Assembly (NCBI GenBank): GCA_033439795.1
Contig: JAUTDP010000002.1
Span: forward strand, 4,340,001-4,404,000
Source: Sordaria brevicollis
Lineage: Eukaryota > Ascomycota > Sordariomycetes > Sordariales > Sordariaceae
DNA length: 64,000 nt
Direction of reading: 5' to 3'
The position numbers and the translations under genes were made by a program. Each line of letters starts with the position of its first letter. Position 1 is the first letter of the stretch. Of the stretch, positions 1-10,058 are shown piece by piece. A model generated the notes under the pieces. The model made no database searches. It was not told the DNA's origin and saw nothing but the letters and a program-made list of their open reading frames with translations.

Positions 1-2229
1 AACAACGCCTCCGTCAGCGGTGTTCTTGAGGAGAACGCCAAAGACAAGAACCCTAGCACGCTGGTCAAGAACCTCACCATGTTCCTTTTTGACAAGATTA
101 GCCAGGATTATAAGGGTACTCCTCCGATTTCTACCGAACTCGAGAGGACGCTCTTCAAGCTCAACCACCCTCCCAATCCTCTGGATCTGATCAAAAGACT
201 GCTAGAGACCGACGCCAGGTACCAGATCAAATGTATGCACTGCCAACACGTTAGCCCCAGGGCGGCAACAACATTCGTCAACAAGCTCTCCTACCCGGCA
301 GCGAAGCCGAGCATCCGCGGCATGAAGGCGCAACGCATCACCTTCTCGCAAGTGCTCAAGGCCGGTCTCGAGAACGAGGCTGTCAACAAAGGATATTGCA
401 CCAAGTGCCAACGATACCAGAATCTTGACCAGCGCAAGATCATCTTTAACATCCCGGCTGTCTTGGCGCTGTGCACGGAGATCACCACTGCGGAGCACCG
501 CAAGTTGTGGTCTACCCCCGGATGGCTGCCTGAGGAGATTGGTATCATTGTTGATCAGGGTCATGTATACTGCTATGAAGGGGACGATCTCAAACTGCAT
601 CTCAACAGGGGGATACATAATATTACTGTGTATTCGCTCGTGGGTACGGTGGTTAATGTTGAAACCAAGTCACCCCAGAAGAGTCACTTGGTGGCCACCG
701 TTAACGTTGGGCGCGCGGAGCCGGAATCTAAGGAGGATCGCTGGCACTTGTTCAACGATTTCTCGGTGCGGAGCATTTCCAAGGTTGAGGCGCTTACCTT
801 CAACGCCGCTTGGAAGATGCCGGTCGTACTCATGTTCCAGGTCAAGGCGGCCAACCATCGGTTCAACATGGACTGGAAGACACGGTTGGACACGTCGGTT
901 CTGTTCAGGGATAACAACCCTCACGCCCTCAAGACGTACGAAATACTCGACCGGGAGAAGGAGGATCTTCCCGGCCCCGAGACTGTCATTGCGATTGATA
1001 CGGAGTTTATTCGACTTAAGGAGAGAGAGATCCATATCGACGAAGACGGGAAATCGAAGACTATCAGACCGATTTCGCATGCTATTGCGCGTGCCTCCGT
1101 TGTTCGAGGACAAGGACCCAGAGAGGGGGTGGCGTTCATTGACGATTACATCCACATCAAGGAGACCATTGTCGATTATCTTACTGAATGGTCCGGTATC
1201 ACGCCCACCGACCTGGACCCCGTCAATTCTCAGCGGAATCTAGTGTCCCCCAAGACCGCCTACAAGAAACTCTGGGTTCTCGTCAACCTGGGCTGCAAGT
1301 TCCTCGGCCACGGCCTCAGCCAAGACTTCCGCGTCATCAATATCCAAGTGCCTAGGAATCAGGTTATCGATACGTCCATCATCTTCATGAAGCCGCCCTC
1401 GCAGCGCAAGATCTCGCTCGCCTTCCTGGCCTGGTACCTCCTGAAGGAGGACATCCAGCAAAACACGCACGACTCCATCGAAGACGCGCAAACGGCGCTG
1501 AAGCTGTACCGCAAATACGAAGAGTTTATGGCAAACGGAAGTTTCCACGATGAGCTGGAGGCGCTTTACAAAAAGGGCAAGACGCTCAACTTCAAGCCGC
1601 CACGGATTTCCCTGGGTGCGAACAAGGATGGAGCAGCTGGGTTCGGGATAGTGAGTCGCGTTGGTACCCCGCCTGTTCCTGTGCCAGGGACGGTAGAGGG
1701 ATCATCATCGTTTGAGATTTCTACAGCCTCGGGCTCAACAGCAGCCGGCAGCAGCACGGTCCTCTCCGCCACCGGCGGCGTCGGAGGAACCGCAAGCGCA
1801 AGTAGTAGTATGCCTTCTACGCCTGTTAGGAAACCTATTGGCTTGGGGGGGCCGTTTACCGTTGTTGCTAAACCGGGGTCGTCAGTTGCTGGCGGTGATG
1901 CCGCTGGCTCTGGTGCTGCTGGCACAACGACAGGAACAGGGACAACGACTGCACCAGGATATGGTGGCTACGGCACAGATGGCGCGTATTGGGGCGGACC
2001 GAATGATTACGCGCCTACGAGTATGGTGGGGACTAATGCGCCGTTTGTTCCGGCGAAACTACCGCCTGGACCGCCCGAGTCGAGGCCGTTTGTGCCGTAT
2101 AGGCCGGATTTGATACTTAAGGAACGGGAGGCGGCGGCGGCTGCGCAGGCGGCTGCGATGGCTGCGATGGGTGGGGATGGGGGCGTTAATGGAGGTGCAG
2201 GTGGGCAAGAACAGGGGAAGCAAGAGTAG
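1..2229 (+). CDS. pan2: PAN2, catalytic subunit of the PAN2-PAN3 poly(A) deadenylase (3' part of gene)
   Basis: The reading frame is open from base 1, so the WD40 N-terminal part lies outside the window; 742 residues are visible. They start inside the ubiquitin-hydrolase-like pseudoprotease domain, with two Cys pairs (IKCMHCQ and YCTKCQ) that look like a zinc site. A DEDDh exonuclease domain follows at fragment residues about 328-510: IDTEF supplies the first Asp and Glu (codon of Asp at 997), GLSQDFR the second Asp, and THDSIEDA the His and last Asp. All catalytic residues are present, so the enzyme should be active. PAN2 with PAN3 trims poly(A) tails in the cytoplasm and is stimulated by poly(A)-binding protein, encoded in this same window at 26628-28997. 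The C-terminal 200 residues are Gly/Ser/Thr/Ala-rich and disordered. The annotated end is the TAG at 2227, but the same frame continues open beyond it (next entry). Confidence 0.95.
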   Translation, partial: NNASVSGVLEENAKDKNPSTLVKNLTMFLFDKISQDYKGTPPISTELERTLFKLNHPPNPLDLIKRLLETDARYQIKCMHCQHVSPRAATTFVNKLSYPAAKPSIRGMKAQRITFSQVLKAGLENEAVNKGYCTKCQRYQNLDQRKIIFNIPAVLALCTEITTAEHRKLWSTPGWLPEEIGIIVDQGHVYCYEGDDLKLHLNRGIHNITVYSLVGTVVNVETKSPQKSHLVATVNVGRAEPESKEDRWHLFNDFSVRSISKVEALTFNAAWKMPVVLMFQVKAANHRFNMDWKTRLDTSVLFRDNNPHALKTYEILDREKEDLPGPETVIAIDTEFIRLKEREIHIDEDGKSKTIRPISHAIARASVVRGQGPREGVAFIDDYIHIKETIVDYLTEWSGITPTDLDPVNSQRNLVSPKTAYKKLWVLVNLGCKFLGHGLSQDFRVINIQVPRNQVIDTSIIFMKPPSQRKISLAFLAWYLLKEDIQQNTHDSIEDAQTALKLYRKYEEFMANGSFHDELEALYKKGKTLNFKPPRISLGANKDGAAGFGIVSRVGTPPVPVPGTVEGSSSFEISTASGSTAAGSSTVLSATGGVGGTASASSSMPSTPVRKPIGLGGPFTVVAKPGSSVAGGDAAGSGAAGTTTGTGTTTAPGYGGYGTDGAYWGGPNDYAPTSMVGTNAPFVPAKLPPGPPESRPFVPYRPDLILKEREAAAAAQAAAMAAMGGDGGVNGGAGGQEQGKQE

Positions 2230-3318
2230 AGTAGTGCTTCTCTTGGTGTTGGCGGCGATGAACTCAAACCTCGTCGTTGGGATTCTGAAGTAGTAGACGA
2301 TGGTGGCGCTCCTTTGAGAGACCATGACCAAAAGGAACAAAGAAACCGACTATTAAAGGATCCCACCACTGATCTCGATAATCATGATGATGCCGCTTTG
2401 GATGATGAGGGAAAAGACGATGACGAGGAAGAAGAAGATGAAGATGAGGAGGAGGAGGCGCCACTCAAGGGAAATGCTACGGGATCTTCAGGAAAGCAGC
2501 CCGTGATAGGCTCTCCGAGATGGTGTCCTAGTCTTTCTGATATTACCGAGGTTACTGAACCAGTGTCTTCCTTTGGCGGTGAAGTTGGTTCCCCTTCTGG
2601 TTGGGTTGGTTCTCCTGAGCCTGTTAAGGAGCTTAGTTCCCCTGTTGCTAGGGTTGGCCCTCCTGTTCGAGTCAAGTTACTTGGTGGTTTTCTTGTTAAG
2701 AATCCCGATGGTTTCCCTGCTCCTCCTGAGCAGAAACTCCCTGTTTCGCATGTTGCGAGAGAGGTTACTTCTTCTGTTAAGCAACCTGGTTTGCTTGGTG
2801 TCAGGGAAGTTTCTCCTTTTCTTTCGGATGGGGGAGGGGGGCCGGACAAGCCAGAGGAGGAAGAAGAAGGGAAGAAGCCAGAGGAGCAGGAGAAGCCAGA
2901 AAAACAGCACAAGCCCGACAAGCCAAAGGTGGACGAGACTCTTCCTCTTACTCCTCCTCCGATCTTTGATGGAGAGTCGAATACCAAGCCAGTGGAACAG
3001 GAACAGCAGAAACCCGACGAACCCCCGACTCTTACCTCAGCTCCTCCTCCTACTCCATCTCATTCTCCCCCCTCTCCTCCTCCTCCTGCTGCTGCCATCC
3101 CAACTCCTGTTGCTACGCCACAACAACCATCATCTTGGCCTGCCCCCGCTCCCGCACCCGTTCAGCTACCGCAACCACCACCATAGAAGGGATGGAAAAA
3201 GGCAAAGAAGGCCGGCAAGATCGAGGAACAATATAGAGCGGGTCATAAAATGTTTAGTCTGGTTGAAGACGATCAGCGGAAGAAACATGAGGAGGAATGC
3301 AACGAAAAGGAAAGATGA
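2230..3318 (+). other. In-frame open tail after the PAN2 stop: 318 codons, TAG, 43 codons, TGA
   Basis: Directly after the PAN2 TAG (2227-2229) the same frame is open for 318 codons to a TAG at 3184-3186, then for 43 more to TGA at 3316-3318. The first stretch contains no ATG, so it cannot start its own protein from AUG. Its composition is protein-like and disordered: an acidic Asp/Glu block (about 2400-2460), Pro/Val/Ser/Gly segments, a KPEE/EKPEKQ block, then a Pro-rich run. The last 43 codons are strongly charged (Lys/Glu). Possible meanings are stop-codon readthrough, an unrecognised intron that removes each TAG (the second, in ccatag, also resembles a 3' splice site), or an ancestral C-terminus lost by CAG-to-TAG changes. 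I cannot decide between these from sequence alone. Confidence 0.5.
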
Positions 3319-3886
3319 GTGGTGAGCTAGGTCTGGGCTGGGTGTATGACTGGGGTGGTAACATGGGTGGAAAAGCATAGGTAGAAGCATAGGTGGTAAC
3401 GTTGAGCGTAAGGGTAAAGAAAAATATGGATATCCCTAGCGGTAGTAAGCAGATAGATAAGGAGTGTTATTGGTAGTGGAGAATATTGAATTCAAAGCGA
3501 ATACGTTTACCAGTTCTGTGTTCGAAGGTAGTGAGGTGGTGATCTAGTCGTGTGGTATCGTAAAGGGGAAGACCAGAGACCGAAACCAAATACTTTCATC
3601 CTTCCCTCGCTTCCTCCCGTGCCGGGGCCGCCAGCACCGGACCGGACGTCTTCCATCCCAACTCTTTTGGCCGAAGCGGATCAACCAACCCGAACCCGGT
3701 TTCCAACCACTTGAACTAAGGTACCTACTTAAACCACTTCCCGGTAACTTAACTCCCGTGGCAAGCTAGGTCAAAGGATGGTTGACTTGGCTTGTAACCA
3801 TCCTTTTCGCCCCAATCCCCCGGCTCCCGTTCTTGTCATTGCACGCTGCGAGTTCGAACCCGGTTTGCTGTAAGTCCACACTTTTT

Positions 3887-3957
3887 TTTTCTCCTTTTTT
3901 CCTTTTTTCCTTTTCCTTTTTTCTTTTTTCTTTTTCTACTTTTTTTTTTCCTTCCTG
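3887..3957. repeat. Pyrimidine (T>C) tract
   Basis: About 70 bases are nearly all T with scattered C, including several runs of 6-9 T. Read on plus it would terminate any RNA polymerase III transcript started in the B-box-like region just upstream. Confidence 0.8.
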
Positions 3958-4351
3958 CTTTCCACACACGCGACAGGGCAATTTGTCATGCGCTGTTTTA
4001 AAATAAACCCAAATCAAACGTATAAAACTCGGAGTCTACCGTGACATAAATAACTGTTGATGATATTTTTTCGTACAGGGTAAATGTTGAGTTCGGTCTT
4101 CATTTCCACATATATCCTGGAGTGTTATGGTAGTTTCATGTCATGTCATGTCGGTAATTCTCAACTCGCAACTCTCAAAACTGGTGTTCATTTTACTCTC
4201 TACCTTATCTGCATGGCTTTCGTAAAATAAGTTATCTTTTATTTTCCAAGGCCTCATACATACTAAGTGCGCGAAGAAGTGGAAAATGTGTAACTATAGG
4301 CAAGAGTAGGTAGTAAGTAGGAGTCAGAGACAAACGCAGGTGACGTCGGAT

Positions 4352-4610
4352 GAGGCAAGAAAACAAATATGGTAGGAACTGAGATGAGTGGACTCTTTGG
4401 GGGAGGGGGTATGCTCCATCTAGAACTTGGCCTGGGAAGAGAAGAAGGAGGAGGAGGAGGGAATCAACGAGGCAAAAGATATGGCAGGAACTGAGACGGA
4501 CTACGGAGCAACTCTTGGGGGACATGGAGCATGAACTTGGTTAGAGCAAGCTTGGACATGGAGGAGAAGGAGGAGGGAAGTAACGAGGCATCAGTCACGG
4601 AATGAACGAG
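4352..4610. repeat. Diverged tandem duplication, unit about 116 bp
   Basis: Unit 1 (4352-4468) and unit 2 (4469-4584) begin with GAGGCAA and share in order a TATGG.AGGAACTGAGA block, a CTC.TTGGGGGA block, a GAACTTGG block and a GAGGAGGGAA.TAACG/TCAACG end. A third copy begins at 4585 (GAGGCA) and soon loses similarity. Copies differ by substitutions and small indels. At this unit size it lies below the length usually attacked by repeat-induced point mutation. Confidence 0.7.
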
Positions 4611-4838
4611 GAAGGATATTTTTTCAGGTAGATGAGTTGGGAGAAAATCGACTGAACCAAGATGGAACTTCTTCTGATACATGCATCAACAAAGTCATTC
4701 TAGAACAACTCATCATTCGTTAACTCCATCCTAGTCCTGGAAACACCACCTACCAACGCAATCCCTAGACATCCTCCTCTTAAAGACTCCAGCATTGTTC
4801 ATTCAACCATCCAAAACAACCCATCTATCCTATGAACC

Positions 4839-5669
4839 ATGGCAAGATCTAAATCCAAGAAAAGACACCTCCGAAACAAAAAGACACATCAACAACATCA
4901 TCACCACTCTTCCCAACCAAAACCACAACAAGCAGAACCAGCACTAGAACAAGATGAACCAGAACCAGAACCAAAACAGCCAGAAGCAAACAGCCGCAGC
5001 AGCACCAGCAGCAACACGACGGATACAGAAACCACCACGGACACCACAGCCGTTCTGGGGAGCAAAGAGAACACACCAACACCGCAGAACAGCAGCAAAC
5101 GTTTTCTTCTACAACTTCCGTGCTGGGCCAGGATCAGGGAAGAATTCCCGCCACCGTTTTTTCACGGAGTATATCTCTCCACCATCTTGGTTTTGCTAAT
5201 CCTCCTCGGGCTGGGGGTGTTGCTCTCTGGACTAGCACAGATATTTCATGTCCCTTCCCATGTATCCAGCTCCGTATCCAGCTCCGGATCAGGATCAGGA
5301 TTGGGACCACCGAGTGGTTATGTTAACTCCCTGGTGTCAGGCGTCGTTACCTTGTTGTGGGTTGAGAGTGATCAGTTACCCGGGGGACATGTTATTCATC
5401 ATCGGTCTAGTTTTGGTTTTCCTTTCTCTTTCTCTTTGCCTTTCCATCTGGGGTCTAGAGTTGCTTCGGTGTTTTCAAGCCACAGTACAGGTATTTCGAT
5501 GTTGAGTTGGAGTTGGGGAGCTAGGTTACCACCGCCGCTGCTGAATAGGACGTCAACCATTGCGTCGTCGTTTGTGGAATGGTATTTCTTTGGGAAGCAT
5601 CATCATTATGAGAAAATGTTGAAAGAGGTTGTTTGGGCGGATTTGGATTTTGTGGAAGAAGCGGAGTAA
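4839..5669 (+). CDS. Hypothetical single-pass membrane protein, 276 aa
   Basis: The start ATG sits in a good context (aaccATGg). The first 30 residues are Lys/Arg/His-rich, followed by a Gln/Glu/Pro/Ser/Thr-rich low-complexity stretch to about residue 85. One clear membrane segment follows (about residues 110-132, VYLSTILVLLILLGLGVLL). The rest is Ser/Gly/Phe-rich with no domain that I recognise, ending in an acidic tail. A basic cytosolic N-terminus with a lumenal C-terminus is the likely topology. The middle part reads unevenly, so a small intron may be hidden in it; I could not place one. It is convergent with the GH92 gene, 270 bases apart. No function can be assigned. Confidence 0.5.
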   Translation: MARSKSKKRHLRNKKTHQQHHHHSSQPKPQQAEPALEQDEPEPEPKQPEANSRSSTSSNTTDTETTTDTTAVLGSKENTPTPQNSSKRFLLQLPCWARIREEFPPPFFHGVYLSTILVLLILLGLGVLLSGLAQIFHVPSHVSSSVSSSGSGSGLGPPSGYVNSLVSGVVTLLWVESDQLPGGHVIHHRSSFGFPFSFSLPFHLGSRVASVFSSHSTGISMLSWSWGARLPPPLLNRTSTIASSFVEWYFFGKHHHYEKMLKEVVWADLDFVEEAE

Positions 5670-5939
5670 AGAGCTTGACATGTTATGTTTTGGGTTTGAA
5701 ACTGTTTAAGGTTTTGTATAGGGTGAGAGGGGAATACCTAACTAGTGTACGCATTCGATAGCGGAGTTGTTTTCAAATTCAATGGAATCTCTATGATGAT
5801 TGTTTTGAGTCACTTGTCCGGCTGAAGCAACTAGTCCAAGTAAGGTGTTTCAGCAGTTGGAGACTATAAGTAAGTCAAATAACTTTGACTACCTCCTAGG
5901 TATCCCTTTATCTACCTCCAAAACCTCAGAGGATGTTCA

Positions 5940-8860
5940 TCATCGTCTCCAGACCCCTTCTTCCCCATTTCCCCTAGCCTCATCCTCCTCTTTCCATTTC
6001 GCCATGTTCTCCTCATCCATCCTCTCCCACTCCTCCCAAAACTTCTCATCCTCATAATAACTCGGCGGCAAATCTTGCTTTCTCGTCCCCCAAGTCTTAC
6101 TTTCTTCCGATCCGACAACCAACTCCAACACCCCTCCCTTCTCAAAAAACTCGTGCGTTATCCAATTCTTTGTGTACTTCTTCCCGTTCAGCTTTGCCGC
6201 TTGGATATACACGGGACTTCCCCCGTCTCCCTGCATGGCTGGATCAAAGTTGACCGTCCTGATGACCGCCCATTGTGCCCTTTTATCCGTGGCCGGCACG
6301 GGGGTAGCGGATTTTAGGTCGACGCCCGCGCGGACCTTCACCTCTTTAAAGAACGGCGGGACGATAAGGTAAACATCCTGTCCCGCAACGGGGAACATGC
6401 CCAACCCCATCCCCCAAGTCGTAAAAGCGCCCATCGCACAGTCGTCGTTTCCGGGGATCCCGTTCACGCTGGCGTTGAACATTCTCGGGATGTAGTTCCT
6501 CAGCCACTTTGACGACAGACCAGGGCGGCCGGCGTAATGGAACTGAAACACCGTTAGGAACGACTGTTCGTTGCCCATGTATGCTATCCCGCTCGTGTGG
6601 TAGTACTCGAGGCGTTCGACAAAGGTTTGCGGGCCGCCCATTAGCTGGATAAGGGTTGACATGGATTGGGGCGCGAAGAAGGAATACAGCCAGGGCGAAC
6701 CTTCGTAGACGTCGAGCGAGGTGTCGTAGTAGCAGGAGTGCTGGTTTTGGATCGGGCTACAAGTGCGGGTTGGGTGGTAACGGAAGTCGCCGGAGAGGGT
6801 TCGGGGTTGGAGAAACCCGACATAAGGGGATTGCAGGATGAATCCTGGTATGGAAGCGTTTTGTCCTTCGGCGGGTGTGTCTTCGACTTGCGGGAAGGAG
6901 TTGGCGCGGTCCCGGAAGAGGTCCTTTGCGGATGGGTTCCAGTAGTTGCGCCAGTTGGCGCCGCGGTGGTGGTACTTGGTGATGTCGGAGGTGAGGGAGG
7001 TCCAGGGGGTTGAGATGTTGGGGCGGTAGAGGTCTACGTCTTTCGATGTAGGAGAGACTCCCAATAGCGAAGGAGACTTGGAGAGACCTTGAGATAGAAG
7101 GGAGATGCAAAAATCGTTGTAGGCGTACTCGACACCCCGAGAAATGGAGCGTGAGGCGGGGCCGGTGCCGTTCTTGTCGATGTCGTTCCACGGGATGTAC
7201 CCGCGCTCGTGCCAGGAGACGAGGTTGCCGCGCCCGGCGAGACCCCAGTTGTGAGGCTCGATTTCGGCGTCAGAAAGAACAGCTTCGTAGGCGGTCTTCC
7301 AGTCGATGTCAGCCGTGAGACCCTTGACGAAGGCGTCGGCGATGACTACGTCCGCGTTGGAGCCGCCTTGGGTAAAGCCTTTGCAGAAGCTCATCCTACA
7401 ATCCGGGAGCTTCCCTTCGTGGCGATAGATATCTAGCAATGCGCGGATCATGGCTGACTGGGCTTTGGGATCGACTACTGTGATCAGGGGATGCTGTGCT
7501 CTGAAGGAGTCCCAGATGCAGTAGAACCTGGCACTTTGTCAGTATCATTTTCTTCCTCCTTTCGAGGAGGGCAAACTCACGAGTCAAAATATGGCTCCGT
7601 CGAATTCCACAACGGATTCTCCCCGGTATAATTCTGCGGACTCAACAGCGTCCTGTAAAGCCCACTCCAAAACGTGGTCTGCAACTCCTCGCTCGTGCCC
7701 GTCGCGTCCACCTTTACTACACCCAACTTGTCTCTCCACGCCTCTCGCGCATCCTTCTCAACTCTCTCAAAATCCCAGTCCTCAATTTCGTTTTCTGCAT
7801 TCTCACACGCCTTATCCACCGAAATAAACGACACCCCGACCCTCGCCAATATCGAATCCTTTTCAGCAGGCCTCTCAAACTGGATCCAAGCACCCGCCGA
7901 CCCCGTCGGAATCTGATACCCGCTACCCACGCCCTCAAGAACCTGTTTCCCGTCCGTAGCATTATTCGACACAAACGTGCCCGTCTTCCTGATTCTGGCG
8001 CCCTTGAAATCCGCACAGAAATAGGCACGGTAGTGTCCTGACCCGAACGAAGGCGCGTACCGTCCATCTCCTACAATCCTGCCCGTTTCCGGGTACACCT
8101 GAATGCTGCCCTGGGACCGACTATTCATCAAATCCACCAGGTCAACCAACACAAGCGGGCTGTAGGGCGCCACACCCTTGGCGAACTGCAAAGTTTCCGT
8201 TCCTGGGAAAGAAAACCGATACAAAACAGAGCGGTGGGTAGTCGTCATCTCGGCCCTCACGCCGTTGGTGATGTTGACCGAAAAGTAGCCGGGGGAAGCA
8301 TACACGGATCCCGGAACGCGGTTAAGCGGGCGGTCGGAAACCGAGAAATCGCATTTCGAAAAATCGTCGTCTATGCAACCCGGGTGGACAAACAAGGGGA
8401 AGTTTCCAATTGAAGGCTGGCCGCCGGTGCCGGAGTCGTGCATGTGCGAGAAACCCGTGATGGGGTTGTCGTCGCTCACAAAACCGGCGGCGTTCTCGGC
8501 CGGGGCGGCGACGTCGGCGACGGCTTTGGCCATGCCGTAGGGTAAGGTGGCGCCGGGGAAGACGTGCCCGCCGTTGGTGGTGCCGATTAGGGGGTCGATG
8601 AATTGGAGGATGTCATTGTTGGCATCATGGCTTTTGGCCGCCCTGGAAGGTGAGGACGAGCCATAGGGACCGGCGATGTCAGGTGAGAAGAGGAAGAAGA
8701 GGAGGGTTTGGCTTGGAGTGAAAAGCTTGAAGAGGAGGAAGGTGGTGACGGCGAGGATGACGGCAAAGAGGAGGGCCCGTCTTTTGCGTGGGACACTGGC
8801 GAACTGAAAGGGGAGTTTTGTCGCCGCTTTTCGGTAGGGCGAGTCGTCGTATATCGCCAT
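5940..8860 (-). CDS. GH92 family alpha-mannosidase, membrane-anchored, 955 aa
   Basis: There are two exons (8860-7581 and 7527-5940) split by a 53-nt intron (donor GTGAGT, acceptor CCAG); joining restores the frame. The ATG at 8860 is used; the frame opens five codons earlier only with GTG. Residues about 22-45 form one hydrophobic segment (LLFAVILAVTTFLLFKLF), so the protein is probably a type II membrane or signal-anchored glycosidase. The N-terminal GH92 signature is plain: FIDPLIGTTNGGHVFPGATLP and GFSHMHDSGTGG. The C-terminal catalytic half has YMGNEQSF and GIPGNDDCAMGAFTTWGM, matching the family's conserved Glu and Asp motifs. GH92 enzymes are calcium-dependent exo-acting alpha-mannosidases, most often alpha-1,2. 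The acidic tail after residue 910 is extra. It is divergent from the GH125 gene, suggesting joint mannan or N-glycan breakdown. Confidence 0.9.
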
Positions 8861-10058
8861 GGTTTCTGACCTCACCCGTGATGGTGATAACCTCTCTTCT
8901 GTTTTGTTGGTTGTCTGAAGCTCTCACATTCTATGTGAGGTATGTGTCCTGTTAGTTGTCAACAGCTAACAGACGGGCAACGAGTGAGACATCAACATGA
9001 TCTTCTCCCTTGCTTGAAGTGCGAAGTATCAACCTCCAAAGATCAAAGTCCAAAGCTTAAAAAAGATGGTGATCTTTGACTCGATCTAGGTCCAGAACCC
9101 CTGAAGGAGACAAGTAACCTCATAGCGTCGAAGCTATAGTCCGGGGTTGCTGACTGATCCAACCACCATAAAGCAGCCTCTCTGGAAAAGGGTAAATTTT
9201 GTGCTAGAATGCAAAAATTAGTTACATTAGATAAGTGGCGTTCTCGTGAGGAGTGTCATTTCGAATGGAGGGGAAGAGGAGAAAGCTGAGGTTGGAATTT
9301 GGTCGCCAAGACGATACCAAGACCATTACCGTGCCGGCGTCCGATCGCGAGCAGGGGCATAAAAGCTGCTATTGTCCAATCAAGAGTTAGGAAAGCTGTT
9401 AGTGTCACAGCGTCATGCCCCCCAAGTTTTGGCTGGATGGCCAGAAGAGGAAAGTTTCTTCATGCTTTCTCCGAACTGGATTTGGTTATATCCAAGTCAA
9501 CTTGACTTTCAATCCTGTCCTGAATGAGAGATGTCATGTCTCGCGAGTAAGTAGTTGACTAAAGACTTGATCATTATCGCCTTCAGTCGAAGTCGTGGTG
9601 GTTGTCCTCAGGACAGACTCGGTCCAATACACTTTCACCACAAAGAGGCGACATCGAACCAAGAGCCCTCAATATAAAACTTTCCATTCGAGGTTGCTTG
9701 AAGGACCGTTTCGGTAGTTCATAGCGTGGTCTGTATGCAGTCGGTACCGTTTGTAGGCCCATTTCAATTTATCCATATAGCATACCTCTTCACATGTCGC
9801 TAACCTACCGCTCGTCACACTTCCCCAGATATTTTGAGATATCTATCGCCGGTACCTGTGAGGATGTCAATACTCAACCATGGCTCCGAGAGCTTGGAGA
9901 TCTTGGCATAGATATGCTTTTACTCAACGAAGCACGACATGTTCATCACATCAGTATTCAGTATTCAGTGTGATCTTCCTCTCAACATCACTTGATGTCC
10001 ACCAGTCCAAGCCATCGGGTTGTCTACTTACCTTGGGTAATGGTACAAGGCCAACATA
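8861..10058. promoter_or_regulatory. Shared divergent promoter of two mannosidase genes
   Basis: This 1.2-kb interval separates GH92 (leftward) from GH125 (rightward), so it must carry both promoters. A CAGTATT direct repeat lies at about 9951-9970, 90 bases before the GH125 start. I see no long ORF and no factor site that I would name. Confidence 0.55.

Larger units (their letters stand above)
3319..4838. other. Intergenic, 1.5 kb, with Pol III-like motifs, a pyrimidine tract and a tandem duplication
   Basis: I see no convincing gene. Present are an 11-bp hairpin (3773-3783 pairing with 3796-3806), a GTTCGAACCC B-box-like motif at about 3850-3860, a T/C tract (3887-3957), a triple TCATG repeat near 4136-4150, and a diverged tandem duplication (4352-4610). 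The last 150 bases should hold the promoter of the gene at 4839. Confidence 0.6.

Noticed and set aside
4232..4682. Two minus-strand ORFs of 97 and 72 codons
   Set aside because: They fall in the tandem duplication, have no codon bias and partly repeat the same residues because the DNA repeats.
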